Assembly (NCBI RefSeq): GCF_902506325.1
Contig: NZ_LR732328.1
Location: 124,001-188,000 of the forward strand
DNA length: 64,000 nt
Reading direction: 5' to 3'
Origin: Limnobacter sp. 130
GTDB taxonomy: Bacteria > Pseudomonadota > Gammaproteobacteria > Burkholderiales > Burkholderiaceae_B
Under the pieces are notes generated by a model. It was not told the origin of the DNA. It was given only the letters and a program-made list of their open reading frames with translations, and searched no databases. Made by a program: the position numbers and the translations under genes. Shown here piece after piece: positions 61,339 through 64,000 of this stretch (positions within the stretch are counted from its first letter, which is position 1; the number at the start of each line of letters is the position of its first letter).

Positions 61339-61752
61339 ATGCAACTATTTTTGGGTGGTACAGCTGTGCAATCTTTTGGACTGATGTTATTGCTAGTCTG
61401 CGTATCTGCCTGTGCTGCGAGTACGCCACGCACAGCGGAGCAAATCTGCGCAAGCACGGAGGCCGGTGCAATGGGCCAGCTGGAATGTGAATTCAAGACG
61501 ATGGTGTTTGAAGTGAAAACCGAGATCAAGGAGTTCAAGATTCTCGGCGAGGTGCATCAAATCAAGAAAATCGAACTGGTCGATCCCGATGGGGCTCGTA
61601 TGAAGCTTACCGAGCTGGCAAAGAAGTATGTCGAATTTAAAACGATCCGGATCTTGATGCCGGGGACCATGGTCACCATGGAGTACCTGGAGGATCGCAT
61701 TAACTTTCAGTTCGATGAGCAGGGCATGCCAAAAAGTGTGACACGTGGATGA
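61339..61752 (+). CDS. Small lipoprotein with I78-inhibitor-like C-terminus
   Basis: A 137-residue protein with a lipoprotein signal ending CVSAC (VSAC lipobox, lipid Cys about 25); ATG 61384 inside it is an alternative start. The C-terminal segment IRILMPGTMVTMEYLEDRINFQFDEQGMPKSVTRG resembles the end of peptidase-inhibitor I78 proteins (PG-x-x-VT-x-(D/E)Y-x-x-DR(L/I)N), but the closing Cys-Gly is Arg-Gly. The middle (EFKTMVFEVKTEIKEFKILGEV) is an unassigned beta/helix region. It is 60 bp upstream of a subtilisin-like protease on the same strand, suggesting a protease-inhibitor pair. The family match is by eye only. Confidence 0.6.
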   Translation: MQLFLGGTAVQSFGLMLLLVCVSACAASTPRTAEQICASTEAGAMGQLECEFKTMVFEVKTEIKEFKILGEVHQIKKIELVDPDGARMKLTELAKKYVEFKTIRILMPGTMVTMEYLEDRINFQFDEQGMPKSVTRG

Positions 61753-61812
61753 CAAAAAATCACTGCGCACCTGGGGCATTAATTTGAAGTAATAGTTGAA
61801 GCAGGGGTTGTA

Positions 61813-63930
61813 ATGAAGTACTCGGCAATTCTCGGTGTTGCAATGGTGACATTCAGCGCCTACGCACTTTCTGTTGATGTGTTGGCGCAAACAGTCAAGA
61901 CGAAATCCAAAACGATAGCAACTGAAAGCGTAGACGCCGCAAGGCCACTTGTGCCCGAAGAAAAGATTCTTTTTCTCGAGCTGGCAGACGAGAGCTTGCG
62001 GGTTCTTCCCAATGAGGCAAGTCAACCTTTGGTTAAAAAGGTATTGGCCGATACAAAAATCAATGCGGCAGTGGGCGGGCGACTACTCAAAAGATTCTGG
62101 GTGGTTAATGCAAAGGACATGCGTACTACGGCAGACCGGGCTCAAGTGCTCAAGCTGCTTCGCGCAAACTCTTCGGTGCGTTCGGTGTCCGAGAACCGAA
62201 TTTACAAGCCTTTTATTTTCAATGACCCGGGGTATCCCAATCAAAAAAATCTATACACCGGCGCGAATCAGACATCGAGCCCTGTGTACGACTCTGAATT
62301 TGTAAAGCTGCTGGAGCGCACGCCATCTAGCGCAGAGTCGATGGTTCGGGTTGCCGTTCTCGACACGGGTATTGCACCAGCCCCAGATTTAAATAATCAG
62401 TTTGATGTCGAAGCGAATTTTGTTGAAGGTGTTGATTACGATTTCAACAATGAGCGCTTTGTCAGCAACAGTGCACTATTTGCCGATGCAACCGAACCCG
62501 CCACATCTGGCGCAAATGGTGGTGAACCTTTTTATCACGGCAGTAAAGTTCAATCGCTGATTAATGCAGCGGCTGACAACAGCAGCGGAATCGTTGGAAT
62601 GGACCGTGCGCTTAGGGTCAGTCAAATTCGTGTGTTGAGTGACAGCGGTGGGGACTCCGTCAGCGTCATGTTCGGCGTGCTGTGGTCAGTTGGCCTGTAC
62701 GACAGGTTTGTGGTTGAGTCGGGCGAAGATCCAAACTTCGAGTTTTTTGCGCGTTTGCCCCCCAACAACAATCCGGCCAATGTGGTTAACCTGTCATTGG
62801 GGGGTAATTCAAGCTGTTCCTCTTTTGAGCAGGCTGCCATTGATTTTGTATTGAACAACAGCAGTACCTTGATCGTAGCTGCCGCTGGCAACAGCGCGCT
62901 GTACGGTGAACAAGTGCCTTTCGCGCCAGCCAATTGCAACGGTGTCATTTCGGTGGGCGCATCAACCACACGTTTTGGCGATGCGTCATACGGCAATGTA
63001 AGCCCCGCGTTGATTACGTCTACATTGGGTGGCGAACCCAGTGTGGGAGACAACCTGCCTGTGACCGAGCCCAGCATTCTAAGGTCCATGAATGGCGTCA
63101 GTTTCGCTTCAGGAACCAGCTTTTCAACCCCGTTGGTCAGTGGTGTTCTGGCTACCGCGCTTCGACTGGGTCTCAGTGAAGGGGTCACCTCCGCCAGCCT
63201 CATTCAAGCGCTGAAGGACACCGGCCATGAGTTTCAGGATCCTGAATCCTACTGCGTTCAAATTAGCGATCCCGTGAGTAATCCGCGACCCTGCGGCACC
63301 ATTCTGAATACATCAGCATTTCTGTTGGCGGTGACTGGTGTTGACATTAGTGGCACAACAACCTCACCACCAGCGTCCGACGAAGTTGTTGAGCCTGCGC
63401 CTGACGAGGACACCTCAAGCAACCAGCCCATTAGCGATGGTGGTGAACTGCCCAGTGAACCAGAGGAATCGAACCCAACAGAAACAGCCAGTTTTCAGTT
63501 CTCTGGCACAGTCAATAACGTCGATGCGTCTTCAATTGGTCTGGTGGCCAATGATCCCGCTGTGGATCCCTCAAGCTACTCTGTGTCGTTTGCACGGGAT
63601 AGCAGTAGTTTTGTGATCAACCTCTCAATTCCGGGTGTGTATCGTTTGAGCTTCGAGGCGGATCGGGTGAGCGAAAGCTCGGAAGTTCAAGCGGCCTCTG
63701 CGGGTCAAACACTTTTTGTGAGCGACGTGACTCTGGACTCGGACTCTCGCCAAATTACCGCAACCGACCCGATGGCTCAGGAAACTGCGGATGGTTCGCC
63801 TTCCTCTGGAACCACCGCATCATCAGGCGGTGGGGGCGGCGGTGGCGCAATTAACCTAATGGGCTTGCTGGGCATGTTACTGCTGCTGGGCATCGCGAAA
63901 TTTAGCGGGCCCCAGAAATTTCAACTTTGA
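61813..63930 (+). CDS. Secreted subtilisin-like (S8) serine protease with GlyGly-CTERM-type tail
   Basis: A 705-residue exported protease. There is a signal peptide (cleavage after VLA-Q, about residue 25), a propeptide resembling I9 (about 45-135), and an S8 catalytic domain (about 140-500) with Asp184 in AVLDTGI, His242 in FYHGSKV, the oxyanion Asn region VAAAGNSALYG and Ser436 in SGTSFSTPLVSG. Then comes a Pro/Glu/Asp/Ser-rich linker (about 515-560), a beta-sandwich (about 562-650), and a C-terminus of seven Gly residues, a hydrophobic helix (INLMGLLGMLLLLGIA) and a short basic end. That tail matches the GlyGly-CTERM sorting signal cleaved by rhombosortase in type II secretion cargo. Confidence 0.88.
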   Translation: MKYSAILGVAMVTFSAYALSVDVLAQTVKTKSKTIATESVDAARPLVPEEKILFLELADESLRVLPNEASQPLVKKVLADTKINAAVGGRLLKRFWVVNAKDMRTTADRAQVLKLLRANSSVRSVSENRIYKPFIFNDPGYPNQKNLYTGANQTSSPVYDSEFVKLLERTPSSAESMVRVAVLDTGIAPAPDLNNQFDVEANFVEGVDYDFNNERFVSNSALFADATEPATSGANGGEPFYHGSKVQSLINAAADNSSGIVGMDRALRVSQIRVLSDSGGDSVSVMFGVLWSVGLYDRFVVESGEDPNFEFFARLPPNNNPANVVNLSLGGNSSCSSFEQAAIDFVLNNSSTLIVAAAGNSALYGEQVPFAPANCNGVISVGASTTRFGDASYGNVSPALITSTLGGEPSVGDNLPVTEPSILRSMNGVSFASGTSFSTPLVSGVLATALRLGLSEGVTSASLIQALKDTGHEFQDPESYCVQISDPVSNPRPCGTILNTSAFLLAVTGVDISGTTTSPPASDEVVEPAPDEDTSSNQPISDGGELPSEPEESNPTETASFQFSGTVNNVDASSIGLVANDPAVDPSSYSVSFARDSSSFVINLSIPGVYRLSFEADRVSESSEVQAASAGQTLFVSDVTLDSDSRQITATDPMAQETADGSPSSGTTASSGGGGGGGAINLMGLLGMLLLLGIAKFSGPQKFQL

Positions 63931-64000
63931 ACTCCTGTACCGCAATGTGGTGATTTGATTTTCGTGCATTTTGAATTCTTTACATAACTAAACATTTCAT
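63931..64000. other. Window end, no feature seen
   Basis: 70 bp after the protease stop. AT-rich, without a clear hairpin or start codon. Confidence 0.5.

Overview
The window looks like a chromosomal segment of a betaproteobacterium of the order Burkholderiales. The supporting signs are a caa3-type cytochrome oxidase cluster in the usual Burkholderiales order (DUF2244, coxB, ctaD, a short assembly ORF, ctaG, DUF2970, ctaE, surf1, ctaA, ctaB, sco), the neighbourhoods gpmA-envC-ctpA-moeB and rhodanese-grxC-secB-gpsA-trmL, a gsp operon with divergent gspC, and a moderate GC content. Limnobacter is my best guess at genus, but this is an inference I could not test. I see no prophage, transposase, CRISPR array, rRNA or tRNA.

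Layout. 1-5.5 kb: a partial yraN, rsmI, a low-complexity PGLD-repeat protein, the first copy of an intergenic repeat, a single-cysteine DksA with a CobW-type metallochaperone, and a metallo-beta-lactamase-fold hydrolase. 5.5-20.3 kb: leucine/isovalerate catabolism (liuA, then liuBCDE), interrupted by a lipoprotein hydrolase, aceK, the second repeat copy, a nitroreductase, a Baeyer-Villiger-type monooxygenase, a small secreted protein and an ExoD-like membrane protein. 20.3-36.1 kb: one uninterrupted minus-strand run of 15 genes, gspGHIJKLMNDEF followed by two response regulator/histidine kinase pairs, nearly all touching or overlapping. gspC is divergent, behind a short leader that carries a terminator. 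36.9-48 kb: housekeeping genes (DUF3108, M15-like peptidase, HAD phosphatase, moeB, ctpA, envC, gpmA; rhodanese, grxC, secB, gpsA), the third repeat copy, then trmL, comF and a bioC-like gene. 48.2-58 kb: the cytochrome c oxidase structural and assembly genes with heme O and heme A synthesis. 58-64 kb: two unrecognised proteins, a glutathione transferase, rpoH preceded by a perfect CIRCE operator, a small I78-like lipoprotein and a large subtilisin-like protease with a GlyGly-CTERM-type tail.

How the parts connect. liuABCDE with aceK points to growth on branched-chain compounds and acetate: the liu genes take isovaleryl-CoA to acetoacetate and acetyl-CoA, and AceK sets flow between the TCA cycle and the glyoxylate bypass. 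The type II secretion operon appears to be co-transcribed with its own candidate sensors of external ligands, and the protease at 61.8 kb is a plausible substrate, because GlyGly-CTERM proteins in other bacteria are type II secretion cargo. The respiratory cluster is self-contained, including copper delivery and heme A synthesis.

The most unusual things are the three-copy mosaic palindromic repeat in 3-prime intergenic regions (about 2.35, 10.0 and 45.5 kb), the 15-gene secretion-plus-sensing operon, the leader/terminator ahead of gspC, and CIRCE sitting exactly over the rpoH promoter.
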